DNA of 21,744 nt from Actinomycetes bacterium. GTDB lineage: Bacteria; Actinomycetota; Actinomycetes; Actinomycetales; Microbacteriaceae. The translations under genes were made by a program, and so were the position numbers. This document shows positions 6,763 through 14,962 of this stretch, piece by piece (position 1 is the stretch's first letter; each line of letters opens with the position of its first letter). Where the stretch lies: assembly GCA_023432005.1 (NCBI GenBank), contig JAEYVF010000145.1, forward strand, positions 1 to 21,744, given 5' to 3'. The notes beneath the pieces are model-generated. The model did not search any database and was not told the DNA's origin. It saw nothing but the letters and a program-made list of their open reading frames with translations.

Positions 6763-6821
6763 CGCTGCGCCCGGCGCCTGACCGCCGGGGCGTCGGCCTG
6801 CTATCGAAACCCTTCGATACG

Positions 6822-6915
6822 CCGCTGCGCGGCTGCTCAACCAGCGGGAAAGCGGCCGCTGCGCGGCTGCTCAACCAGCGGGAAAGCGGGCGCTGCGCGG
6901 CTACTCGAGCAGCGG
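6822..6915. repeat. 34-bp tandem repeats, 2.75 copies (REP-like)
   Basis: Two identical 34-bp units (6822-6855 and 6856-6889) begin CCGCTGCGCGGCTGCTCAAC and end GCGGGAAAGCGG. A third, shortened and diverged unit follows at 6890-6915. TTCGATACG precedes the first unit. The core (TTCGATACGCCGCTGCGCGGCT plus a CAACCAGCGG-type end, given here in parts) resembles an intergenic palindromic repeat that I recall as common in Microbacteriaceae genomes. The block ends 13 bp before the merR stop. There are no unique spacers, so this is not a CRISPR array. Confidence 0.85.
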
Positions 6916-6928
6916 TATGCGCGGCTCG

Positions 6929-7531
6929 TCATCCGGCGGCCGAGCGTCCCGCGATGTCCTGGTGCGCGAGGCGCCGCAGGGCGGCGAGCACGGGCTCGTG
7001 CGCGGCGGTGCCGAGCACGGCATAGGCGATCGCGGCATCCGGCTCCGCGGGCACGCGCGAGAGGTCGTGCTCCGCGATCGCGCGCACGTGCGGCGCGTAG
7101 GCCGCGAGGCGCTCGTCGTCGAGGGGCACCCCCACGGCATCCGCTGCGGCGAGCGCCTGCTCGAGCTGCCGCGTGGCGACGTGCTTGGGCTCGTACGCCC
7201 AGCCGAGCCGGGAGATGACGGCGCGGGCGCGCGGGTAGTCGTCGGCCTCGGGCACGGTAGGCGGCAGGTTGCCGAGCGCCCGCCCGTACGCGTCATAGAG
7301 GTCGGGCCCCGGGTCGTCGACGACCGCCAGCACCCCCCGCGCCTGCTGCACGCTCAGCCCGACGGTCTCGGTGAGGGCCCGGATGACGCCCACGCGATGC
7401 ACGTGGGTCTCGTCGTACGCGGAGCGGGTCTGCGACAGGCTCTCGCCGGGGTGGAGGAGGCCTTCGCGCAGATAGAACTTGAGCGTCGGGACGCTCGCGC
7501 CCGTGCGGGCAGCCAGTTCGGAGATCAGCAT
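6929..7531 (-). CDS. MerR-family transcriptional regulator
   Basis: The 200-aa protein has the MerR winged-helix DNA-binding domain at the N-terminus (ISELAARTGASVPTLKFYLREGLL, residues 3-26) and a C-terminal domain of about 125 residues that I do not recognise. There is no cysteine anywhere, so a metal- or thiol-sensing MerR is unlikely and a small-molecule or drug-sensing role is more plausible. An AAGGGG site lies 7 nt before the ATG. The gene is divergent from a four-helix membrane protein, with a near-perfect 20-bp palindrome between them. That arrangement usually means the regulator controls both genes. Confidence 0.88.
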   Translation of the reverse strand: MLISELAARTGASVPTLKFYLREGLLHPGESLSQTRSAYDETHVHRVGVIRALTETVGLSVQQARGVLAVVDDPGPDLYDAYGRALGNLPPTVPEADDYPRARAVISRLGWAYEPKHVATRQLEQALAAADAVGVPLDDERLAAYAPHVRAIAEHDLSRVPAEPDAAIAYAVLGTAAHEPVLAALRRLAHQDIAGRSAAG

Positions 7532-7542
7532 GCGACGACCCC

Positions 7543-7579
7543 TTGCATTGGATAGTGTCGGTATCTAATATTGGATACC
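7543..7579 (+). promoter_or_regulatory. Divergent promoter with a 20-bp palindrome, probable MerR operator
   Basis: GGTATCTAATATTGGATACC (7560-7579) is a palindrome with one mismatched base pair and ends directly before the ATG at 7580. It contains a -10 box, TAATAT (7566-7571); TTGCAT at 7543-7548 is a possible -35 at 17 bp. ATTGGATA is also repeated directly at 7547-7554 and 7570-7577. The region is AT-rich compared with its surroundings, as expected of a control site. Confidence 0.7.
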
Positions 7580-8005
7580 ATGACAATCCAACCATGGACC
7601 GCCATCCTCCTCGGGGCGCTCCTGCTGAGCCTCATCACCGTCGAGTCGGGCGGATGGTTCCTCACCCGCGTGCATCGCGGCGCCATCCGCGCGAACGCTC
7701 TCCAGAAGAACTTCTTCCGGGCCGGCCACGCCCACGCGGCCGTGCTCCTGGTGCTGAGCGTCGCGGTCATCCCGCTCCTCGACACCGTCGAGCTGCCGCT
7801 CGCCCTCGACCTCGTCGGGCGCTTCGGCATCCCGGTCGCCGCGCTCCTCATGCCCGCGGGCTTCTTCCTCTCGGTGCTCGGCGACGACCCCGACCGCCCG
7901 GGGCGGGCCATGGTGCTGCTGTGGATCGGCGCCGGCTCGCTCACCCTCGGGCTCGCGGCCGCCGGCATCGGGCTCATCGGCGGAGGCATCGCGCGACTCC
8001 CGTAG
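7580..8005 (+). CDS. Four-helix membrane protein of unknown function, MerR partner
   Basis: The 141-aa protein has four hydrophobic segments at about residues 6-28, 49-68, 76-100 and 108-138. A conserved-looking polar patch, NFFRAGHAHA (44-53), opens the second helix, and two histidines and an arginine near the membrane face could bind a ligand or cofactor. I do not recognise a characterised family. ATG at 7580 is preferred over a TTG at 7571 because the latter lies inside the palindrome and -10 box; the transcript is probably leaderless. The gene is divergent from the MerR regulator and 49 bp upstream of mqo. Transport or stress resistance is a guess from the pairing. Confidence 0.75.
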   Translation: MTIQPWTAILLGALLLSLITVESGGWFLTRVHRGAIRANALQKNFFRAGHAHAAVLLVLSVAVIPLLDTVELPLALDLVGRFGIPVAALLMPAGFFLSVLGDDPDRPGRAMVLLWIGAGSLTLGLAAAGIGLIGGGIARLP

Positions 8006-8041
8006 GACTTTCGGCCGGTCGGGGGCCGTGAGCGGCGCACG

Positions 8042-8047
8042 TAGAAT
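8042..8047 (+). promoter_or_regulatory. mqo -10 box, probable leaderless start
   Basis: TAGAAT at 8042-8047 is close to the -10 consensus and lies 7 nt before the mqo GTG (8055). No Shine-Dalgarno of any strength precedes the start, and the -35 region is weak. Together these suggest a leaderless mRNA. Confidence 0.6.
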
Positions 8048-8054
8048 GTGAGGC

Positions 8055-9524
8055 GTGTCTGAACCCGTCGACGTCGTCCTCATCGGCGGCGGGGTGATGA
8101 GCGCCACGCTCGGCTCGCTGATCCAGCAGCTCGAGCCCGCGTGGTCGATCACCATCCTCGAAGCCCTGCCGAAGGTCGCTCAGGAGAGCTCCAACCCGTG
8201 GAACAACGCGGGCACGGGGCACTCGGCGCTGTGCGAGCTCAACTACACGCCCGAGAAGAACGGGCAGATCGACATCAGCCAGGCCGTCAAGGTCAACGAG
8301 CAGTTCCAGGTGTCGCGTCAGTACTGGTCGTACCTCGTGTCGAAGGGCATGCTGCCCGAGCCCACGCAGTTCATCAACCCCGTGCCGCACCTCAGCTTCG
8401 TGTGGGGCGAGAAGAACGTCGAGTACCTGCGCAAGCGCTATGAGGCGCTCAAGGACCACCCCCTGTTCCCGGGCCTCGAGTACAGCGAGGACGCCCGCGT
8501 CATCCGACAGTGGGCTCCGCTCCTCATCCCCGGGCGCAAGAAGAGCGAGCCGATCGCGGCGACGCGCATCGTGGGCGGCTCGGATGTCGACTTCGGCGCG
8601 CTCACCGAGCAGCTCCTCGGTGGTCTCGTCGACAACGGCGCGACCCTCCGCACGGAGCGCCGGGTGACGGGTCTCAAGCGCCTCAAGGACGGCACGTGGC
8701 GCGTCTCCGGTCGCCACGAGGTCGGCGGCACCCCCTTCGAGCTCACGGCGCGGTTCGTGTTCGTGGGCGCGGGCGGCGCGGCCCTGCACCTGCTGCAGAA
8801 GTCGGGCATCAAGGAGATCCGCGGCTACGGCGGCTTCCCCATCAGCGGCGAGTTCCTGCGCACCGACAACCCGGAGATCGTGGCCCGTCACCAGGGCAAG
8901 GTCTACGGCAAGGCGTCGGTCGGCGCCCCGCCCATGTCGGTGCCGCACCTCGACACCCGCGTGGTCGACGGCCAGGCGAGCCTGCTGTTCGGGCCCTATG
9001 CCGGATGGACGCCCAAGTTCCTCAAGCACGGTTCGTGGCTCGACCTCTTCGCGTCGATCCGGTGGCACAACCTCGGCACGATGATCGGCGCCGGTCTCAA
9101 GAACCTCGACCTGGTCTGGTACCTCGTCACCGAGCTGCTCGCGACGCGCGCGAAGCGCCAGGAGGCGCTGCAGCAGTTCGCGCCGAAGGCCGAGCGCAAG
9201 GACTGGTACCTCATCACGGCCGGCCAGCGGGTGCAGATCATGAAGAAGGGCCCGGATGGCAAGGCCGTCATCCAGTTCGGCACCGAGGTCGTCGCGGGCG
9301 GCGACGGCACCATCGCCGGCCTCCTGGGCGCCTCCCCGGGCGCCTCGACGGCCGTGCCGATCATGCTCGACGTGCTCGCCAGGTGCTTCCCCGACCGCAT
9401 CGGCGGATGGAAGCCGCGGCTCACGGAGATGATCCCCTCCTACGGCACGCTGCTCTCGGAGGCGCCCAAGAAGGCGGCGAAGGAGCTCGAGGACACCGCG
9501 AAGGTCCTCGGCCTCACCGTCTGA
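8055..9524 (+). CDS. mqo: Malate:quinone oxidoreductase
   Basis: Mqo is a peripheral membrane FAD enzyme that oxidises malate to oxaloacetate and passes electrons to the quinone pool, serving the TCA cycle and respiration. At 489 aa it has the usual family length. The N-terminal dinucleotide fold reads VVLIGGGVMSATLG (7-20), followed by the family-typical PWNNAGTGHSALCELNYTP (about 49-67). Late motifs include the GLLGASPGASTA stretch close to the C-terminus. GTG at 8055 sits 7 nt after TAGAAT. No disabling change is visible. It appears to be a single-gene unit, since the next gene has its own TTGACA promoter. Confidence 0.97.
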   Translation: MSEPVDVVLIGGGVMSATLGSLIQQLEPAWSITILEALPKVAQESSNPWNNAGTGHSALCELNYTPEKNGQIDISQAVKVNEQFQVSRQYWSYLVSKGMLPEPTQFINPVPHLSFVWGEKNVEYLRKRYEALKDHPLFPGLEYSEDARVIRQWAPLLIPGRKKSEPIAATRIVGGSDVDFGALTEQLLGGLVDNGATLRTERRVTGLKRLKDGTWRVSGRHEVGGTPFELTARFVFVGAGGAALHLLQKSGIKEIRGYGGFPISGEFLRTDNPEIVARHQGKVYGKASVGAPPMSVPHLDTRVVDGQASLLFGPYAGWTPKFLKHGSWLDLFASIRWHNLGTMIGAGLKNLDLVWYLVTELLATRAKRQEALQQFAPKAERKDWYLITAGQRVQIMKKGPDGKAVIQFGTEVVAGGDGTIAGLLGASPGASTAVPIMLDVLARCFPDRIGGWKPRLTEMIPSYGTLLSEAPKKAAKELEDTAKVLGLTV

Positions 9525-9529
9525 GCGGG

Positions 9530-9559
9530 TTGACACATCGGGGGCAGGGCACGTAACCT
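9530..9559 (+). promoter_or_regulatory. Promoter of the ABC-F gene
   Basis: TTGACA at 9530-9535 is a perfect -35 hexamer and TAACCT at 9554-9559 fits the -10 pattern, with an 18-bp spacer. It is the most consensus-like promoter in the window. It predicts a start near 9566, about 100 nt ahead of the ABC-F start codon. Confidence 0.75.
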
Positions 9560-9565
9560 CGCTCC

Positions 9566-9664
9566 CCGTGAAGCTGTAGCTCCGACCATCCCCGCGCCCG
9601 TGGCATCCGCCCGGCGGGGTTCGCCTCCCCTCGCACCCGAGGGTCGAGCGATCGGACGCTTCTC
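9566..9664 (+). promoter_or_regulatory. Structured leader with a three-codon ORF, possible attenuator
   Basis: Almost at the predicted transcript 5' end, GTG AAG CTG TAG (9568-9579) could be translated as a leaderless three-residue peptide. Downstream, CCCCGC (9590-9595) can pair with GCGGGG (9614-9619), but GGGG (9616-9619) can pair instead with CCCC (9627-9630). CCCTCG (9628-9633) can pair with CGAGGG (9638-9643). Mutually exclusive hairpins behind a tiny ORF are the layout of ribosome-mediated attenuators, which control many antibiotic-resistance ABC-F genes. The role here is inference. Confidence 0.4.
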
Positions 9665-11290
<1,626 letters not shown>

Positions 11291-11310
11291 CCCGAGCGCG
11301 GCGTGTACGG

Positions 11311-11337
11311 TTGACGACGGTTCGAATGCATGTTCGA
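11311..11337 (+). promoter_or_regulatory. LexA (SOS) box-like palindrome upstream of the radical SAM gene
   Basis: TCGAATGCATGTTCGA at 11322-11337 differs at one base from the actinobacterial LexA consensus TCGAAC-N4-GTTCGA. It ends 8 nt before the ATG at 11346. TTGACG at 11311-11316 could be a -35, and TACGGT at 11306-11311 a -10 for an earlier start. In either case a bound repressor would block transcription. Confidence 0.55.
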
Positions 11338-11345
11338 ATGTCGGG

Positions 11346-12419
11346 ATGAGGTGGAGCGGGCAGGAGCTGGGCGTCGAGCAGGACGACGCCCTGCCCGGTC
11401 TCGCGCGCCTCAACAACCTCGTGCGCTCGGTGCAGACGCCCGAGTTCGCGGGGCTGACCTTCCACGAGGTGCTCGCGAAGTCCGCGCTCAACCACGTGCC
11501 GGGCGCCGCGAAGTCCCTCCCGTTCGGCTGGACCATCAACCCCTACCGCGGCTGCAGCCACCAGTGCGTCTTCTGCTTCGCGCGTCAGACGCACACCTAC
11601 CTCGATCTCGACGCGGGGCGCGACTTCGACACCCAGATCATCGTCAAGGTCAACCTGGTCGAGGTGCTCGAGAAGGAGCTGCGGCGGCCGAGCTGGGAGC
11701 GACCGAACGTCGCTCTCGGCACTAACACCGACCCGTATCAGCGCGCAGAGGGCCGCTACCGGCTCATGCCGGGCGTCATCGCGGCGCTCGCGGCCGCCGA
11801 CACCCCCTTCAGCATCCTCACCAAGGGCACGCTGCTGCGGCGCGACATCCCGCTCCTGCAGGCCGCCGCCGAGCGCGTGCCGGTGGAGACCGCCATGTCG
11901 ATCGCGATCTACGACGACGAGCTGCAGCACTCGATCGAACCGGGAGCCCCCACCACGGCGGCCAGGCTCGCCACCGTGAGGGCCGTGCGACAGGCGGGCT
12001 TGCCGTGCGCCGTGTTCCTCATGCCCGTGCTGCCCTACCTCACCGACTCGCGAGAGCACCTCGAGCGGGCGCTCGAGAGCATCGCGGATGCGGGCGCCAC
12101 GAGCGTCGCGTACAGCGCGCTGCACCTGCGCCCGGGCGCGAAGGAGTGGTTCGCGGCGTGGCTCGCCCGTACCCACCCGGAGCTCGTCCCGCGCTACCGC
12201 GCCCTCTACGGAGCCGGGGCCTACGCGCCGAAGGAGTACCGCCGGCAGCTCGCGGCGCGCATCCGCCCGCTCATCCGCCGCTACGGTCTCGATCGCCCCC
12301 GGCTCGACCCCTCGACAGGCATCCCGGCGACGCGCCCACGCGGATCCGCGGGAGTCGGCGCACTCGCCTCCGAGTTGAGCCCCGCGGCCGCGGCCGCCCT
12401 TCAACCCACCCTCTTCTGA
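11346..12419 (+). CDS. Rv2578c-family radical SAM protein
   Basis: The 357-aa protein carries the radical SAM iron-sulfur motif C70-x3-C74-x2-C77 within NPYRGCSHQCVFCFAR, preceded by FGWTINPYRGC, as in the Rv2578c family and related spore-photoproduct-lyase-like proteins. Such enzymes split S-adenosylmethionine to a 5'-deoxyadenosyl radical; the substrate of this family is not known to me. The C-terminal third has conserved-looking LRPGAKEWF and YRALYG patches. ATG at 11346 is the only good in-frame start, since the frame continues upstream into the ABC-F gene without one. It is 55 nt after the ABC-F gene. The SOS-box-like palindrome upstream suggests a DNA-damage link. Confidence 0.9.
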   Translation: MRWSGQELGVEQDDALPGLARLNNLVRSVQTPEFAGLTFHEVLAKSALNHVPGAAKSLPFGWTINPYRGCSHQCVFCFARQTHTYLDLDAGRDFDTQIIVKVNLVEVLEKELRRPSWERPNVALGTNTDPYQRAEGRYRLMPGVIAALAAADTPFSILTKGTLLRRDIPLLQAAAERVPVETAMSIAIYDDELQHSIEPGAPTTAARLATVRAVRQAGLPCAVFLMPVLPYLTDSREHLERALESIADAGATSVAYSALHLRPGAKEWFAAWLARTHPELVPRYRALYGAGAYAPKEYRRQLAARIRPLIRRYGLDRPRLDPSTGIPATRPRGSAGVGALASELSPAAAAALQPTLF

Positions 12420-12478
12420 CGAGATAGTCGGGACACGATTCAGGACGCATCCCTCCTCTCCTGGGACATCGGCGGCGG

Positions 12479-12484
12479 TAGGCT
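12479..12484 (+). promoter_or_regulatory. -10 box of the response regulator gene, probable leaderless start
   Basis: TAGGCT at 12479-12484 fits TANNNT and lies 6 nt before the ATG at 12491. No Shine-Dalgarno is present before that ATG, so the mRNA is probably leaderless. Confidence 0.55.
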
Positions 12485-12490
12485 CGTCGC

Positions 12491-13174
12491 ATGAACCCGA
12501 CGCTCAGTGCTGCTCCCGCGCGCGGAGAGACCGGGGGTGCCGTGGTGAGACTCGCGATCCTCGACGACCACGAGGTGCTGCTCGACACCCTCAGCACATG
12601 GATCGAGCGGCACGCACCCGACTTCGACGTCGTGCTGGGCGCCGCGAACTGGCTCGAGCTCGTGCAGAGCCCCGCGTTCCCGACCGACCTCGTGTTCATC
12701 GACTTCCAGCTCAAGGAGCCGATCTCCATCGAGGCCCGCGTGCGCACGTGCCGTGCCGCGGGTGCGAAGGTCATCGTGCTCTCGAGCCTCGACACGCGGG
12801 AGGCGCGCGACCGCGCGTTCGCCGCGGGGGCGAGCGAGTTCCTCTCCAAGTCGCTTCCCATGGCGGCCGTCATGGGCGCCGCCCGTCGCGTCATGGGCAT
12901 GGACCCGCCCGACGATGAAGGGGTCGAGCGCGCCACCACCTCCGTGCCGCTGCAGCATCTCAAGCCCAAGCTCAGCCCGGGCGAGGAGGAGGCGTTCAAG
13001 CTCTACGTCTCCGGCCACAGCACGGCCGCGGTCGCGGAGCGCATGAACGTGCAGTACGAGACCGCGAAGACCTACCTGCGTCGCGTGCGCGAGAAGTACG
13101 CGAAGGCGGGGCGGCCCGCGGGGAAGAAGGCAGAGCTGATCCGCCGTGCGGCGGAGGACGGATACCTCGAGTAG
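12491..13174 (+). CDS. Orphan NarL/LuxR-type response regulator
   Basis: This 227-aa protein has a receiver domain (about 19-135) with acidic pair D25/D26, phospho-acceptor D71 in VFIDFQ, switch serine S98/S99 and the conserved lysine K120. A C-terminal helix-turn-helix follows (about 155-227, with AAVAERMNVQYETAKTYLRR). All receiver catalytic residues are present. No histidine kinase gene lies nearby, so its partner is unknown. ATG at 12491 is favoured by the -10 box 6 nt upstream; a GTG at 12542 or 12545 would remove an 18-residue non-conserved N-terminus. The stop TAG shares its last base with the tdk GTG, so tdk is translationally coupled and likely co-regulated. Confidence 0.88.
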   Translation: MNPTLSAAPARGETGGAVVRLAILDDHEVLLDTLSTWIERHAPDFDVVLGAANWLELVQSPAFPTDLVFIDFQLKEPISIEARVRTCRAAGAKVIVLSSLDTREARDRAFAAGASEFLSKSLPMAAVMGAARRVMGMDPPDDEGVERATTSVPLQHLKPKLSPGEEEAFKLYVSGHSTAAVAERMNVQYETAKTYLRRVREKYAKAGRPAGKKAELIRRAAEDGYLE

Positions 13175-13839
13175 TGGCGAAGCTGTACTTCCGTTACGGG
13201 GCGATGAACTCCGGCAAGAGCACGGCGCTCCTGCAGGCGGCCTACAACTACGAGGAACGCGGCCACGAGGTGCTGCTCGCGAAGCCCACCATCGACTCGA
13301 AGGGCGACGACGCGATCGTCTCCCGCCTCGGCGTCGTGCGGCAGGTCGACTTCACCGTCGCGCCGGCGGAGGACCTGCTCGCGCGTTTCCAGCGCGAGCG
13401 CAGCCGCGCCGTCGAGGAGCGCGGGCGCGACATCAGCTGCCTGCTCGTCGACGAGGCGCAGTTCCTCACGGAGCAGCAGGCCGACGACCTCCTGCGGATC
13501 GCCATCCAGCTCGACATCCCGGTGCTCGCCTACGGCATCCGCACCGACTTCCAGACGGTGGCCTTCCCCGGCAGCCGTCGCCTGCTCGAGATCGCGCACT
13601 CGCTCGAAGAGCTCAAGACGATCTGCCGCTGCGGACGCAAGGCCGTGTTCAACGGGCGCAAGGTCGGCGACCGCTTCGTGTTCGACGGCGACCAGGTGGC
13701 GATCGACGGCGAGGCCGTCACCTACGAGTCGCTCTGCGGGGCGTGCTACCTCGAGGAGTCGGGCGGCGTGCTCAACCGCGGTTGGCGCCCGAAGCTCGAG
13801 TTCAGCTACGGCACCGAGCCCGACGCCGACTTCACCTGA
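13174..13839 (+). CDS. tdk: Thymidine kinase
   Basis: Tdk phosphorylates thymidine to dTMP with ATP in the salvage pathway. The 221-aa protein is of the type II zinc-containing class. It has a P-loop GAMNSGKST (9-17), DEAQF (93-97), and four zinc ligands C151, C153, C188 and C191. The start GTG overlaps the stop of the response regulator by one base (TAGTG), and no separate promoter is visible. A strong terminator hairpin follows 1 bp after the stop. Confidence 0.96.
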   Translation: MAKLYFRYGAMNSGKSTALLQAAYNYEERGHEVLLAKPTIDSKGDDAIVSRLGVVRQVDFTVAPAEDLLARFQRERSRAVEERGRDISCLLVDEAQFLTEQQADDLLRIAIQLDIPVLAYGIRTDFQTVAFPGSRRLLEIAHSLEELKTICRCGRKAVFNGRKVGDRFVFDGDQVAIDGEAVTYESLCGACYLEESGGVLNRGWRPKLEFSYGTEPDADFT

Positions 13840-13840
13840 C

Positions 13841-13878
13841 ATGCGAAAAGGGCCGCCAGAGGGCGACCCTTTTCGCAT
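13841..13878. terminator. Bidirectional terminator between tdk and tRNA-Pro
   Basis: A perfect 12-bp stem pairs 13841-13852 (ATGCGAAAAGGG) with 13867-13878, and an inner 4-bp CGCC/GGCG stem closes on AGAG. The A and T runs within the arms give a T-rich 3' side in both directions. It ends the tdk transcript and directly abuts the 3' CCA of the convergent tRNA gene, so it serves both. Confidence 0.85.
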
Positions 13879-13955
13879 TGGTCGGGGTAACAGGATTTGA
13901 ACCTGCGGCCTCGTCGTCCCGAACGACGCGCGCTACCAAGCTGCGCCATACCCCG
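13879..13955 (-). tRNA. tRNA-Pro, anticodon CGG, 3' CCA encoded
   Basis: On the minus strand a complete cloverleaf can be drawn: 7-bp acceptor stem CGGGGTA/TACCCCG, D arm GCGC/GCGC with the AGCTTGGTA loop, 5-bp anticodon stem CGTCG/CGACG with loop TTCGGGA, and a T arm with TTCAAAT. The anticodon CGG is at 13921-13919 and reads CCG, a frequent proline codon in this GC-rich DNA. The discriminator A at 13882 is followed by an encoded CCA (13881-13879). The terminator hairpin begins at the next base. Confidence 0.96.
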
Positions 13956-14002
13956 GTGCTGCCTACGGCAACCTGTCAAGGATAGCCGATTTCCCGCCGA
14001 GG

Positions 14003-14962
14003 TCAGTCCACCTTCACGGGCGTGAGCGTCATGACGATCGCCTCGGGCGGGCACGCGAATCGCACGGGCGCGTAGATCGACGTGCCGAGGCCGGCCGACA
14101 CCTCGAGGAACGAGCTGCGTGCCCCGGCGCGCCAGACGGAGAGGCCCTGGGCCTGCTCGTGCGGGATGTCGCAGTTGGTGACGAGCGCCGGGCGCCCCGG
14201 GATGCGCACCTGGCCCCCGTGCGTGTGCCCGGCGAAGATGATGTCGGCGCCCTGGCTCGTGAACGCGTCGAGCACGCGACGGTACGGCGCGTGCGTCGCC
14301 GCGATCGTGAGCACCTGGCGGGGCTCGGGGGTCGACCACTCGACCTCCTCGCGCATCCGCTCGACCATGCCGGGGAGCTCGCCGAGGCGGTCCCAGCCCC
14401 GGTGGGCGTCGGCGGTGCCGATGAGCTCGATCCGCGTGCCCTTGAGCTCGATCGCCCGCACCGCGTTGTTGAGGTCGAACCATCCGAGCTCACCCGCGAG
14501 GTAGGCGTCGAGCGCGTCGGTGTCGAGGTCGGTCTCGGCCTTCACCCGGCCGTGCTTCCCCTCGTAGAGATAGCCGAACGGGTTCTTGAAGACCGGGCCG
14601 AAGTAGTCGTTCGAGCCGTGCACGAAGACGCCCGCGGCGCCCTCGAACGCGTCGAGCGCGCGGCGCACGCCCGAGAGTCCCTCGACGTGGCCCAGGTTGT
14701 CGCCCGTGTCGATCACGAGATCGGGCTCGTAGACGGCGAGCGAGCGCACGAAGTCCTGCTTCGCGCGCTGCCACGGCGCCATATGCAGGTCGCTCAGGTG
14801 CAGGATCGTGATCGGCCGGGCGTCCGGCTCGAGCACGGCGAGGGTCTCGTGGCGCACCGTGAACCGGTTGCGCTCGACGAGCGCGCCCCACGCGAACGCC
14901 GCGAGACCCGCGGCCGCCGTCGCGCCGAGTGCGCCGGCGACCGCGCGTCCCGCCGACGTCAT
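14003..14962 (-). CDS. Membrane-anchored metallophosphoesterase (Rv3683/YkuE-like)
   Basis: The 319-aa protein has an N-terminal hydrophobic anchor (about 5-28) and a calcineurin-type metallophosphatase fold. Metal-binding motifs are D58-x-H60 (HLSDLH), GDN (87-89), GSND at 116-119 where most relatives have GNHD/E, TH at 223-224 and GHTHGG (245-250). Such enzymes are dinuclear-metal phosphoesterases; YkuE-like and LpxG-like members act at the membrane, and the substrate here is unknown. The ATG overlaps the PBP stop (ATGA), so translation is coupled to the PBP gene. The same PBP-phosphoesterase pair occurs in M. tuberculosis (ponA2-Rv3683), which hints at a cell-envelope role. Confidence 0.92.
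   Translation of the reverse strand: MTSAGRAVAGALGATAAAGLAAFAWGALVERNRFTVRHETLAVLEPDARPITILHLSDLHMAPWQRAKQDFVRSLAVYEPDLVIDTGDNLGHVEGLSGVRRALDAFEGAAGVFVHGSNDYFGPVFKNPFGYLYEGKHGRVKAETDLDTDALDAYLAGELGWFDLNNAVRAIELKGTRIELIGTADAHRGWDRLGELPGMVERMREEVEWSTPEPRQVLTIAATHAPYRRVLDAFTSQGADIIFAGHTHGGQVRIPGRPALVTNCDIPHEQAQGLSVWRAGARSSFLEVSAGLGTSIYAPVRFACPPEAIVMTLTPVKVD

Noticed and set aside
6822..6915. CRISPR array
   Set aside because: The units are directly adjacent with no unique spacers, and no cas genes are present.
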